Source: Roseinatronobacter domitianus
Lineage (GTDB): Bacteria > Pseudomonadota > Alphaproteobacteria > Rhodobacterales > Rhodobacteraceae
Reading direction: 5' to 3'
Assembly (NCBI RefSeq): GCF_023336755.1
Contig: NZ_JALZWP010000013.1
Coordinates: forward strand, 17,343 to 81,342
DNA length: 64,000 bases
Part shown: in pieces, positions 54,115-63,241 of the stretch
How the letters are laid out: the number at the start of each line of letters is the position of its first letter
How positions within the stretch are numbered: position 1 is the first letter of the stretch
Program-made: the position numbers and the translations under genes
The notes under the pieces: generated by a model
Database searches by the model: none
What the model was told of the DNA's origin: nothing
What the model saw: the letters and a program-made list of their open reading frames with translations, nothing else

Positions 54115-56700
54115 ATGGCCGTTGTCGTCGTCGAATCGCCTGCCAAGGCCAAGACAATCAACAAATATCTGGGTGCGGGGCACACGGTTCTGGCCTCTTA
54201 CGGGCATGTCCGCGACCTGCCGCCCAAAGACGGGTCGGTCGATACGGAGCATGAATTCGAGATGAAATGGGAGGTGGCGAGCGATTCGCGCAAGCACCTC
54301 AAGGCGATTTCCGACGCGCTGAAAGACGATAACGAGTTGATTCTGGCCACTGACCCCGACCGCGAGGGCGAGGCGATTTCGTGGCACCTGACCGAAGCGC
54401 TGACCAAGTCGCGCGCGTTGAAGAAAGACACGCCGGTCAAGCGCGTTGTGTTCAACGCCATCACCAAATCGGCGGTGACAGAGGCGATGAAGAACCCGCG
54501 CGACGTCGATATGCCGCTGGTGCGGGCCTATCTGGCGCGGCGGGCCTTGGATTACCTTGTCGGCTTCAACCTGTCGCCTGTGCTGTGGCGCAAGCTGCCC
54601 GGCGCCAAATCGGCGGGGCGCGTGCAGTCGGTCTGCCTGCGCCTGATTGTCGAGCGCGAGATGGAGATAGAGGCATTCCGCGCGCAGGAATACTGGAGTG
54701 TCGAGGCTGAACTCGCGACCCCACGCGGTGCAACCTTCACCGCCAAGCTGGTCAACCTTGCGGGCAAGAAGCTGGACAAGTTCGATTTGAACAATCAAAC
54801 CGCTGCCGAAATGGCCGTTCAGGCCGTGACATCACGCGATCTGACGGTCACATCGGTCGAGGCAAAACCCGCCAGCCGCAACCCGTCCGCGCCCTTCATG
54901 ACATCCACCTTGCAGCAAGAGGCCAGCCGCAAATTCGGCATGGGCGCAAAGCACTGTATGAGCACCGCGCAGCGCCTGTATGAGGCGGGCCACATTACTT
55001 ATATGCGGACTGACGGGATCGACATGGCCCCCGAAGCGGTGATGGCCGCGCGTGATGTCATCAAGGACCGCTACGGGGCTGAATATGTCCCGAAATCTCC
55101 GCGCATGTATAAGAACAAGGCCAAGAACGCGCAGGAAGCGCATGAATGTATCCGCCCCACCGACATGGCGGTCAGCCCTGATAAACTGCGCGTGTCCGAC
55201 ACGGACCAGCGCAAGCTGTATGACCTGATCTGGAAGCGCACCATCGCGGGCCAGATGGAAGCGGCGCGGCTGGAGCGCACCACGGTCGAGATTGGGTCCA
55301 GGGACGCGCAGGTCGGCTTGCGCGCCACGGGACAGGTGGTGCTGTTCGAGGGTTTTCTGAAGGTCTACGAAGAAGGCCGCGATGACGTGGTCGATGACGA
55401 CGACAAGCGCCTGCCGCAGATGTCCGAGGGTGACGCGATGGACAAGCGCGCCATCACGCCAGAGCAGCATTTCACCCAGCCGCCGCCGCGCTACACCGAA
55501 GCGACCTTGGTCAAGCGGATGGAAGAATTGGGCATCGGTCGCCCGTCCACCTATGCCAGCATTGTCACGACCATTCAGGATCGGGGCTATGTGCTGAAGG
55601 ACAAGAACCGCCTGATGCCAGAGGACAAGGGCCGCTTGGTCACGATCTTTCTGGTCAACTACTTCAAACGCTATCTGGAATATGATTTCACCGCTGCCTT
55701 GGAAGGGCAGTTGGATGATATTTCGGCAGGCGAGGCCGACTATAAAGAGGTGCTTGAAAAGTTCTGGCGCGACTTCTCGGCGGCGATTGCCGAAACCTCG
55801 GAATTGCGCATCACAGAAGTTCTGGACAAGATCGATGAAGTCCTCGCGCCGCAGCTTTATCCGCCGCGCGAAGACGGGTCTGATCCGCGTGTCTGCCCCA
55901 AATGCGGCGAGGGCCGTCTGCATCTGAAAACCGCGCGCTCTGGTGGCGCTTTCATTGGCTGCGGCAACTACCCCGAATGCCGGTTCACGCGCCCCATTGG
56001 GGTAGTGGACGAAGCGCAGGCGGAATTGTCGGGCGATGGCAAGTTGCTGGGCCATGACGCAGGCGACCCGATCAGCCTGCGCACCGGGCGTTTTGGCCCC
56101 TATGTGCAGCGCGGAGAGGCGACCAAGGAAGACCCCAAGCCGCCCCGCGCGTCGCTGCCCAAAGGCTGGGAGGTGGACAGCATCGACCTTGAGAAAGCGC
56201 TGATGCTGCTGTCCCTGCCGCGCCCTGTTGGCCCCCATCCCGATGATGGAGAGATGATCGAGGCCGGGATCGGGCGCTATGGCCCCTTCGTCAAGCACGG
56301 CAAGAAATACGCCAACCTGCCAGAGGTTGATGAGGTCTTTACCATCGGAATGAACCGCGCGGTCGAGGTCTTGGCCGCCAAGCCCATGCGTGGTCGCGCC
56401 GCTGCTGCCGAGCCGCTGAAAACGCTGGGCGATCATCCCGATGGTGGCGCCTTGGCGGTGATGAAGGGGCGCTACGGTCCTTATGTGAAGTGGGACAAGG
56501 TTAACGCCACGCTGCCCAAGGACATGGAGCCAGAGGCGATCACGCTGGAGCAGGCGATAGAGCTGGTCAACGCCAAGGCCGCGACGAAGGGCAAGAAGAA
56601 AGCCCCCGCCAAGAAAGCTGCGGCAAAAAAGCCCGCGGCCAAGAAACCGGCGGCGAAGAAGGCGACCACTGCCAAAAAGGCAACACCAAAGGTAGAGTGA
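54115..56700 (+). CDS. topA: DNA topoisomerase I
   Basis: An 861-residue type IA topoisomerase that relaxes negative supercoils. It has the TOPRIM start VVVESPAKAKTINKYLG, the acidic ATDPDREGEAISWHL motif (about residues 80-94), the catalytic tyrosine region ITYMRTDGIDM (about 296), and at least one C-terminal zinc-finger (CPKCGEGRL ... GCGNYPECRF, about 597-625) followed by further TOPRIM-C repeats (RTGRFGPYVQRG, GRYGPFVKHGKKYA, GRYGPYVKW). The last 40 residues are a Lys/Ala/Pro-rich basic tail that probably aids DNA binding. Confidence 0.97.
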   Translation: MAVVVVESPAKAKTINKYLGAGHTVLASYGHVRDLPPKDGSVDTEHEFEMKWEVASDSRKHLKAISDALKDDNELILATDPDREGEAISWHLTEALTKSRALKKDTPVKRVVFNAITKSAVTEAMKNPRDVDMPLVRAYLARRALDYLVGFNLSPVLWRKLPGAKSAGRVQSVCLRLIVEREMEIEAFRAQEYWSVEAELATPRGATFTAKLVNLAGKKLDKFDLNNQTAAEMAVQAVTSRDLTVTSVEAKPASRNPSAPFMTSTLQQEASRKFGMGAKHCMSTAQRLYEAGHITYMRTDGIDMAPEAVMAARDVIKDRYGAEYVPKSPRMYKNKAKNAQEAHECIRPTDMAVSPDKLRVSDTDQRKLYDLIWKRTIAGQMEAARLERTTVEIGSRDAQVGLRATGQVVLFEGFLKVYEEGRDDVVDDDDKRLPQMSEGDAMDKRAITPEQHFTQPPPRYTEATLVKRMEELGIGRPSTYASIVTTIQDRGYVLKDKNRLMPEDKGRLVTIFLVNYFKRYLEYDFTAALEGQLDDISAGEADYKEVLEKFWRDFSAAIAETSELRITEVLDKIDEVLAPQLYPPREDGSDPRVCPKCGEGRLHLKTARSGGAFIGCGNYPECRFTRPIGVVDEAQAELSGDGKLLGHDAGDPISLRTGRFGPYVQRGEATKEDPKPPRASLPKGWEVDSIDLEKALMLLSLPRPVGPHPDDGEMIEAGIGRYGPFVKHGKKYANLPEVDEVFTIGMNRAVEVLAAKPMRGRAAAAEPLKTLGDHPDGGALAVMKGRYGPYVKWDKVNATLPKDMEPEAITLEQAIELVNAKAATKGKKKAPAKKAAAKKPAAKKPAAKKATTAKKATPKVE

Positions 56701-56776
56701 AGACGCGCCCATCTGGTTGACTAAAGCCCGGCAGACGGTCAATTGTATTCCTTGGTATATCGAAACGAGGCATGGC

Positions 56777-57472
56777 ATGAAAAAGATCTACGGCACCGCG
56801 TCAGAGGCGCTGGATGGGCTTTTGTTCGACGGCATGACCATCGCGGCAGGCGGTTTTGGTTTGTGCGGCATTCCCGAATTGCTGATCGCCGCGATCCGGG
56901 ACGCGGGCACCAAGGATCTGAGCATCGCGTCCAATAATGCGGGTGTCGACGGGTTCGGGCTTGGCGTGCTGTTGGAATCACGCCAGGTCAAAAAGATGAT
57001 GTCGTCCTATGTCGGCGAGAATGCCGAGTTCATGCGGCAATATCTGAGCGGCGAGCTGGAGCTGGAATTCAACCCGCAAGGCACGTTGGCCGAACGGATG
57101 CGCGCAGGTGGCGCGGGCATTGCCGGCTTTTACACGCGCACCGGCGTCGGCACGCAAATCGCCGAGGGCAAGGAGCACAAAGAGTTCAACGGCGAAACCT
57201 TCGTTCTGGAAACCGGCATTTTCGCTGATTTGTCCATCGTGAAGGCGTGGAAGGCCGATACCACGGGCAACGCGATTTTCCGCAAGACCGCGCGCAACTT
57301 CAACCCGCCCGCCGCGAAATGCGGGCGCGTCTGTGTGCTGGAGGTAGAGGAAATCGTGGACCCGGGCACGCTGGACCCTGATGCTATCCATCTGCCGGGA
57401 ATTTACGTGAACCGCTTGATTCAGGGGGATCACGAGAAACGTATTGAACAGCGCACCACGCGCGCGGCGTAA
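56777..57472 (+). CDS. scoA: Succinyl-CoA:3-ketoacid CoA transferase subunit A
   Basis: A 231-residue CoA-transferase alpha subunit. It has GGFGLCGIPELLI (about residues 25-37), the SNNAGVDGFGLG loop (about 53-64) and EFNPQGTLAERMRAGGAGIAGFYTRTGVGT (about 98-127). It activates acetoacetate using succinyl-CoA, linking ketone-body or PHB degradation to the TCA cycle. The start at 56777 gives MKKIY, as in relatives. Unusually, a LOV photoreceptor gene separates it from scoB. Confidence 0.94.
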   Translation: MKKIYGTASEALDGLLFDGMTIAAGGFGLCGIPELLIAAIRDAGTKDLSIASNNAGVDGFGLGVLLESRQVKKMMSSYVGENAEFMRQYLSGELELEFNPQGTLAERMRAGGAGIAGFYTRTGVGTQIAEGKEHKEFNGETFVLETGIFADLSIVKAWKADTTGNAIFRKTARNFNPPAAKCGRVCVLEVEEIVDPGTLDPDAIHLPGIYVNRLIQGDHEKRIEQRTTRAA

Positions 57473-57484
57473 CGAGGGGTAGCG

Positions 57485-58513
57485 ATGGAAGGACAATCTC
57501 TCCAAAGCGCGTTTGTCACGAACGAGACATTTTCAGAATACTCGCGTCTGAGTATCTCCATCGTGCTGACCGATCCAACGCAGGACGACAATCCTATCGT
57601 CTATGTCAATGACGCGTTCGAGCGCACGACAGGTTATAGTCGCGCGGTGTCGATTGGTCGCAACTGCCGCTTCCTGCAAGGTGAAAAAACCGACAAACGC
57701 GACGTGGACCGAATGCGCGCGGCGCTGGCCGCACGGCGCGAAGTGTCGGTGGATATCGTGAATTACCGCGCGAATGGCACACCGTTTTTCAACCGTCTGA
57801 TTATCGCCCCCATTTTTGGCGAGGATGGTGAGCCGGTGTTCTTTTTCGGTCTTCAGAAAGAGCTTACCGAAAAAGACCACGGCGGCGATAACCGAATTTC
57901 CGGCGATAACCTGACCGTGGTTCAAAACCTTGTGCAGCGCGATCTGGCCATGATCCTGACGAGCCTGCGCGAACCGGCCATCAGTGATGAGATGACGACG
58001 CGCCGCGAGTTGGAATCGCTCCCACGTCGTCTGGAAACGCTGCAACTGGTCTATGAAGAAATGCGCCTGACGGGCGGTGCAGATGGGCGCGGCAAGGTCG
58101 ATCTTGGCACGCTTCTGGGCCGTGTATCTTCCGCGATTGCGCATGACGAAGGGCGCGCGGGTATTCGCTTTGTGCAAACCGCGGAACGCGCAGAGATCAC
58201 GCTGGATCACGCGACCCGCATTGCCATGATCGTGTCGGAAACGCTGCACAACGCCTTTAACCACGCTTTTAGCCTGCAAGATGAGGGGCGGATCGAATTG
58301 CGCGTCACCACCTTGTCGGGCGGTGGCGTGAGGATCATGGTCAGCGACGATGGCGAAGGTCTGCCTGCGGGCGTGGCCTGGCCAAGTGAGAAACACGCAG
58401 GCGGGCGACTTGTGCGCGGCTTGCTGAACGGGCTGGACGCCACCTTGAACGTGGTGCGCGGCGCGGCGGGCACTGTCGTGCTGCTGGACGTGCCGGTCAA
58501 TTTCGAGACTTGA
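57485..58513 (+). CDS. LOV-domain photosensory protein with HWE/HisKA_2-type ATPase domain lacking the phospho-histidine
   Basis: A 342-residue soluble protein. The N-terminal LOV domain (about residues 20-128) is complete: the photoactive Cys61 lies in GRNCRFLQG, with the flavin-contacting Asn93 (VNYR-type strand), Asn103 and Gln124 (FFGLQ). It should bind FMN and form a blue-light adduct. A linker (about 129-190) occupies the HisKA_2 dimerisation region, but the expected HHRVKN-type phospho-acceptor is replaced (Asn148 at the aligned position). The ATPase domain (about 205-340) has ETLHNAFNHAF and SDDGEGLP boxes. It lies 12 bases after scoA and 18 before scoB, so it is co-transcribed with them. 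Confidence 0.88.
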   Translation: MEGQSLQSAFVTNETFSEYSRLSISIVLTDPTQDDNPIVYVNDAFERTTGYSRAVSIGRNCRFLQGEKTDKRDVDRMRAALAARREVSVDIVNYRANGTPFFNRLIIAPIFGEDGEPVFFFGLQKELTEKDHGGDNRISGDNLTVVQNLVQRDLAMILTSLREPAISDEMTTRRELESLPRRLETLQLVYEEMRLTGGADGRGKVDLGTLLGRVSSAIAHDEGRAGIRFVQTAERAEITLDHATRIAMIVSETLHNAFNHAFSLQDEGRIELRVTTLSGGGVRIMVSDDGEGLPAGVAWPSEKHAGGRLVRGLLNGLDATLNVVRGAAGTVVLLDVPVNFET

Positions 58514-58531
58514 ACCCAAGAAGGATAGCAA

Positions 58532-59161
58532 ATGCCCTGGGACCGCAACCAGATGGCCGCACGCGCGGCGCAGGAACTGGAAGATGGGATGTATGTCAAT
58601 CTTGGCATCGGGATTCCGACGCTGGTGGCAAATTACATCCCCGAAGGGGTGCAGGTCACGCTGCAATCGGAAAACGGGATGCTGGGCATCGGCCCGTTTC
58701 CAACCGAGGATGAGATTGACCCCGATCTTATCAACGCGGGCAAGCAAACCGTAACGGCGCTGCCGCACACGGCCTATTTCGACAGCGCCGAATCATTTGC
58801 CATGATCCGCGGTGGCAAGATCAACATGGCGATTCTGGGCGCGATGGAAGTGGCCGAAAACGGCGACATCGCGAATTGGATGATCCCCGGCAAGCTGGTC
58901 AAGGGCATGGGCGGCGCGATGGATCTGGTCGCGGGCGTGAAACGCGTGATCGTGGTGATGGACCACACCAACAAGGCGGGCGAATCGAAACTGTTGCGCG
59001 CCTGCACGCTGCCGCTGACCGCGACGGGCGTGGTCAAGCGCATCATCACCAATCTGGGTGTGCTGGATGTGGTCGAAGGTGGGCTGAAGATCGTGGAATG
59101 CGCCGAGGGCGTCACCGAGGACGAGATTCGCGCCGCAACAGAGGCAGCCATCGTCGCCTGA
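58532..59161 (+). CDS. scoB: Succinyl-CoA:3-ketoacid CoA transferase subunit B
   Basis: A 209-residue beta subunit carrying the catalytic glutamate in LQSENGMLGIGPFP (about residues 45-58). It also has the VNLGIGIPTLVANYIP start and the GGAMDLVAGVKRVIVVMDH segment. Normal length. The ribosome-binding site AAGAAGGAT precedes the ATG. It pairs with scoA across the intervening LOV gene, which would keep all three proteins co-expressed. Confidence 0.95.
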   Translation: MPWDRNQMAARAAQELEDGMYVNLGIGIPTLVANYIPEGVQVTLQSENGMLGIGPFPTEDEIDPDLINAGKQTVTALPHTAYFDSAESFAMIRGGKINMAILGAMEVAENGDIANWMIPGKLVKGMGGAMDLVAGVKRVIVVMDHTNKAGESKLLRACTLPLTATGVVKRIITNLGVLDVVEGGLKIVECAEGVTEDEIRAATEAAIVA

Positions 59162-59169
59162 CCCGACCG

Positions 59170-60009
59170 CTACCCCGCTTGGGCGATCTTGAACACACAC
59201 GGGTCGCTCGGCAATTCCGGCACGGTCGCGCATAGCCCGCGCGCGACCTGCCACGCCGCCAGCACTTTGGGCACGTAGTCGCGGGTTTCGGCAAAGGGCG
59301 GGACGCCGCCATTGCGGTCTACCGCGCCCTCGCCCGCGTTGTATCCGGCCAAGACCAAAACCACGTCATTGTCGAATCGTTCCATCAGCCAATGCAGGTA
59401 TCGCACACCGCCTGTGATGTTCTGACCGGTGTCGAACGGGTCGGTCACGCCGAATCGTTCTGCGGTGGCGGGGATAAGCTGCATCAATCCCTGCGCATTT
59501 GCAGAGCTGATGGCATCTGCCCGCCCGGCTGATTCGACAGAAATGACGGCCAGCGCCAGCGCAGGGGATACGCGGGTTCCGACTGTGGCCCGCAAGATAG
59601 AGGACGCGTGCGATTCGGCGATATTCTGCAAATCCTGCAGACGGGGCGCGCGTAGGTTGGTTCCCGCCGGGGGCGCGGTCAGCACGTCGCGCGCGGCCAG
59701 GAAACGGGACACATCTGGTCCGCCTTTTGGGGGCACACGCTCCCAGAACCATGCAAAATTGCCCGGTGATGCGCGGTCCGGTGCCCCTTCTGGCGTTGGG
59801 GGCGGGGTCTGTGGAACACGGGGCGCGGCGGCAATACGCGCGGCTTGTTCTGCGGGGTCAATCTGCACCGTGATGCGCTTTCCGGCGCCCGATTCGCCCA
59901 CGGCAATGCGCCGAAAGGTGAAATCGCGGTCGCCCTGCTCTTGCGCAGAGGCAAGACCGGGCAGCGTGGCCATGCAAAGGGCCGCCATCAGGGCGCGGTT
60001 GGAATACAT
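59170..60009 (-). CDS. Lytic transglycosylase (SLT family)
   Basis: A 279-residue periplasmic muramidase with a signal peptide (about residues 1-22, ending LASAQE), a Pro/Ala-rich linker, and a C-terminal SLT domain (about 140-260). The catalytic glutamate is in ISVESAGRADAIS, followed by AQGLMQLIPATAERFGV and AGYNAGEGAVDRNGG. It cleaves peptidoglycan to anhydromuropeptides. It is divergent from the flp gene, so it may also open the wall for pilus assembly, but this is only positional. Confidence 0.92.
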   Translation of the reverse strand: MYSNRALMAALCMATLPGLASAQEQGDRDFTFRRIAVGESGAGKRITVQIDPAEQAARIAAAPRVPQTPPPTPEGAPDRASPGNFAWFWERVPPKGGPDVSRFLAARDVLTAPPAGTNLRAPRLQDLQNIAESHASSILRATVGTRVSPALALAVISVESAGRADAISSANAQGLMQLIPATAERFGVTDPFDTGQNITGGVRYLHWLMERFDNDVVLVLAGYNAGEGAVDRNGGVPPFAETRDYVPKVLAAWQVARGLCATVPELPSDPCVFKIAQAG

Positions 60010-60338
60010 CGGAATAACTGCTTTTTTATACTTTTGTTCAACAATGCCGATAATGACGCTATTAATCCAGAGGTTTCAGGTGGTCGGTTCGTGGATAGGC
60101 CGTGTGCCCCTGATCGACAGGGCCTGACATGGGTAAAACCCACTCGGCGCGACCGAAAGTTGGTCTAGGACGGGGATTTGCGGAAAATTCGCATGGTTCC
60201 AAAATGGTCAGAATCGCGCCCCAATGCTGCCACGGTTCGGGGGCTATATCGGTCTCAGCCAAGCGGTCAACGACCAAACACCCTTAGAGTAACCGGTTCG
60301 GCTGAGTAGAAACTGTTCAAAATGTTGGAGACTTGAAA
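60010..60338 (+). other. Gene-free upstream region of the flp pilus locus (329 bases)
   Basis: No coding region or RNA gene is recognised. The left end is AT-rich (about 60018-60065) and would serve the divergent transglycosylase. The right end has a GGAG ribosome-binding site nine bases before flp. The length suits a regulated promoter or long leader for the pilin gene; no clear consensus element or binding-site repeat could be identified. Confidence 0.5.
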
Positions 60339-60551
60339 ATGAAACTGTTCGCAAACATCAAAACCTTCGCCGCTGACGAATCTGGTGCCGTGACCGTTGA
60401 CTGGGTCGTTCTGACCGCAGCCATCGTGGGCCTGGGCATTGCCGTGATCGCCTCCGTTCGCACCGGCACCACCGATCTGGCAACGGATATCCAAACCTCG
60501 CTGACAGGCGGTTCGGTTGCTGCACTGGGCGAACTCGGCGTGAACAACTAA
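60339..60551 (+). CDS. flp: Flp/Fap-type type IVb pilin
   Basis: A 70-residue pilin precursor. A short leader ending DESG (Gly16) is followed by AVTVDWVVLTAAIVGLGIAV, a hydrophobic helix. Cleavage after Gly16 would leave Asp at +5 and Trp at +6, where classical Flp pilins have Glu-Tyr. Start ATG at 60339, after GGAG. It is followed by a strong terminator and then by cpaB and cpaC, so it is the structural subunit of the tad pilus starting here. Prepilin peptidase is not in the window. Confidence 0.85.
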   Translation: MKLFANIKTFAADESGAVTVDWVVLTAAIVGLGIAVIASVRTGTTDLATDIQTSLTGGSVAALGELGVNN

Positions 60552-60574
60552 GGCTTATCAGCCTTGGAATTCAG

Positions 60575-60598
60575 GGCGCTCCTTCGGGGGCGCCTTTT
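60575..60598 (+). terminator. Hairpin terminator after flp
   Basis: GGCGCTCC (60575-60582), a TTCG tetraloop and GGGGCGCC (60587-60594) form an eight-base stem followed by TTTT. It comes 23 bases after the flp stop and would leave the pilin message far more abundant than the assembly genes. Confidence 0.88.
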
Positions 60599-60769
60599 CT
60601 GTTTCGTCATCCGGTTTGCCCGCCGTGAAGGGTCAGCAGCCTGTCCCTGTCGGGGCAATGGCCGAATTCCAGTCCCGGCAGGAACAACAATCTGCCACAT
60701 TCGGATGGCATCGTTTCCTGTAACCAGTTCCCGGCACATATCCGGGCTAATTTTTGAAAGGATTTGGCA

Positions 60770-61597
60770 ATGCGCATCGTTTTCGGAGCCGTCCTTGTCG
60801 CAGGTCTTGGCCTGGCCGGCACGGCCGCGTATCAAACTAAGGGCTACATTTCCAGGATGCAGGCCGAGCTTGCCCATGCCCGCGCCAACGTGAACACCGC
60901 AGAGATGGTCGATGTGTTCCTGGCCAAACGTCCGCTTACCTATGGGGAGCGTCTGACCCGCAATGATGTGCTGGTGGCGCCTTTCCCGCAATATGCAGTC
61001 CCGGCGAATGCGCTGGGCTCGGTGGACGCACTGTTCCCGAACAATATCGACCACCGCATCGTTCTGCGCACCATGGATGCGCGCGAACCGATCCTGCTCA
61101 GCAAACTGACCGCGCCGGGCAAAGAGGCGGGGATTACCTCGCATCTTAGCCCCGGCATGCGCGCCTTTACCATCCCGGTCAACCAGATCAGCGGCGTGGC
61201 CGGGTTTTTGCGCCCCGGCGACCATGTCGATGTGTTCTGGTCCGGGCGCCGCAATGGCAACGAGGAATTTACGCAGCTGATCGAATCGCAACTGCGCATT
61301 ATCGCGGTGGATCAGTCGGCGGATATGGATCGCTCTGAAAAGGTGCAGATTGCAAGCAACGTCACGGTCGAAGCCAGCCCGGAACAGGCCGGGGCATTGG
61401 CGCTGGCGCAGAATTCCGGTCGCCTGTCTCTGGCGCTTGTCGGCGTCGATGACCGCGAACAATCCGCCGCAGTGGAGATGACACAAGACCGCCTTCTGGG
61501 CGTTGTCCGCGAAGAGCGGGTTGTTCAGGAAACATGCCATATTCGCACCCGTCGCGGCAACGAGTTGGTTAATATTGAGATCCCCTGCACGAACTGA
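60770..61597 (+). CDS. cpaB: Flp pilus assembly protein CpaB
   Basis: A 275-residue periplasmic protein with an N-terminal membrane anchor or signal (about residues 1-20), a SAF domain (about 45-110; RPLTYGERLTRNDVLVAPFP) and the RcpC/CpaB domain (about 120-235) with RPGDHVDVFWSG. It associates with the secretin of the Tad system. The ATG at 60770 follows AAAGGA. A 251-base gap without recognised features follows before cpaC. Confidence 0.9.
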   Translation: MRIVFGAVLVAGLGLAGTAAYQTKGYISRMQAELAHARANVNTAEMVDVFLAKRPLTYGERLTRNDVLVAPFPQYAVPANALGSVDALFPNNIDHRIVLRTMDAREPILLSKLTAPGKEAGITSHLSPGMRAFTIPVNQISGVAGFLRPGDHVDVFWSGRRNGNEEFTQLIESQLRIIAVDQSADMDRSEKVQIASNVTVEASPEQAGALALAQNSGRLSLALVGVDDREQSAAVEMTQDRLLGVVREERVVQETCHIRTRRGNELVNIEIPCTN

Positions 61598-61848
61598 CCA
61601 CGCCAGGCTGGCACCGCGCGACGGGGATCAGGCAGAAATCCGATCCGCCGCGCCGGTGTCGTCCACCCCCAGATGCGGTGGTTGGTTGATAGCTGGCCGC
61701 GACATTTGCCTTGTTCCTTGGGGCTGTTGCAGGAAATACATAAAGAACACCCCGCAACTATCTGGAATCTTGATAAGTTGTGACGGATAGGGCATAGTCT
61801 TTAAAAATAATCGGCAACGTCCGAGCAGATTTCAGAGGCAGGCACCTT

Positions 61849-63207
61849 ATGAGTATAAAGAGATTGGCAGTCGCGCTGCTGACCGTTTCCGGTCTGGCGC
61901 TTGCGCAGGCAGCGCCTGCATTGGCCCAGAATGTCCGCGTCCTGAACGCCGATTCGGCATCGACTTTGCGGGTTCCCATGAACCGCGCCGTGGTTGTCGA
62001 AACCGAGCAACCCTTTGCTGAACTTTCTATCGCGAATCCGGGTATTGCCGATATTTCGACGTTGTCCGACCGCTCGATCTACGTTCTGGGCAAGATGCCC
62101 GGACGCACGACCTTGACCGTGCTGGGCGTCAATGGCGACCTTATGTCGAACGTAGAAGTGCAGGTCACACCCGATATTGCCGAGTTCCGCGAACGCCTGC
62201 GGCAGATTTTGCCGAATGAGAAGATAGAGGTCCGCACTGCCAATGACGGCATCGTGCTATCTGGCACCGTATCGACCCCCGCCCGACTTGATGCCGCATT
62301 CCAGCTGGCACAACGCTATGCGCCCGAGCGCGTGTCCAACCTGATGAGCGTCGGCGGCACGCAGCAAGTTATGTTGAAAGTGCGGTTCGCCGAGATGCAG
62401 CGCGGGATCAGCAAATCCCTCGGCGGCAGTCTGCAGGTCACGGGCGGCACGCATGGCACGCTGAGTTCCGGCAATTTTGCCACGGCGAGCGCATCGAACC
62501 CAGCCGGCACACTCGGGTTTCGGGTTGGCGGCGGCAGCCTGACCGCGCAGGTGCTGATTGAGGCGCTTGAAACGCAAGGCATGGCGCGCACTTTGGCAGA
62601 GCCCAACCTGACCGCGCTATCGGGGCAACAGGCTTCGTTCCTGGCTGGCGGCGAATATCCCATCCCGGTGGTCGTGGATGGAAATGTGTCCATCGACTAC
62701 AGGCCGTTCGGGGTGGAGTTGACCTTCACGCCGCGCGTGCTGGAAGACAATGTCATCAATCTGGAGTTGGAAGCAGCGGTCAGTTCGCTGGACGGGGCGA
62801 ATACCGTGTCCGTCGGTGGCACTGTCGTCAACGCGTTCCGCCGCCGGTCAACAGAGACCACGGTAGAACTGCGGGACGGTGAGAGCTTTGCGATTGCCGG
62901 TCTGCTGGAAGACGACTTCCGCTCGGGCTCTACGGCCGTGCCGTGGATTTCGGAACTCCCCATTCTTGGGGCGTTGTTCCGCAGCGTGAATTATCAGCGC
63001 AGCCAGACGGAACTTGTCATCATCATCACGGCGCATTTGGTCACGCCAACCCGTGGCGAGGCTTTGATGCTGCCCACCGACCGTGTCCGCCCGCCAAGCG
63101 AGCGCGAACTGTTTCTTGACGGGCGGTTGACGGCACGCGGTGGCGGGGCGGTTGGTGAAGTGGCCCGGCAGGATTTCGGTGGGTCTTACGGCTATGTGAT
63201 GGAATGA
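61849..63207 (+). CDS. cpaC: Tad pilus outer-membrane secretin CpaC/RcpA
   Basis: A 452-residue secretin with a signal peptide (about residues 1-25), an N-terminal pilus domain (about 30-110), a BON-like region (about 112-170) and a C-terminal secretin domain (about 230-410) with LAEPNLTALSGQQASFLAGGEYPIP and PWISELPILGALFRSVNYQRSQTELVIIIT. It forms the gated outer-membrane ring through which the pilus exits. The usual order cpaB-cpaC is kept. Confidence 0.94.
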   Translation: MSIKRLAVALLTVSGLALAQAAPALAQNVRVLNADSASTLRVPMNRAVVVETEQPFAELSIANPGIADISTLSDRSIYVLGKMPGRTTLTVLGVNGDLMSNVEVQVTPDIAEFRERLRQILPNEKIEVRTANDGIVLSGTVSTPARLDAAFQLAQRYAPERVSNLMSVGGTQQVMLKVRFAEMQRGISKSLGGSLQVTGGTHGTLSSGNFATASASNPAGTLGFRVGGGSLTAQVLIEALETQGMARTLAEPNLTALSGQQASFLAGGEYPIPVVVDGNVSIDYRPFGVELTFTPRVLEDNVINLELEAAVSSLDGANTVSVGGTVVNAFRRRSTETTVELRDGESFAIAGLLEDDFRSGSTAVPWISELPILGALFRSVNYQRSQTELVIIITAHLVTPTRGEALMLPTDRVRPPSERELFLDGRLTARGGGAVGEVARQDFGGSYGYVME

Positions 63208-63241
63208 TCGTCACGCGTTTTCATTGGTGCAGGAGCCTGCC

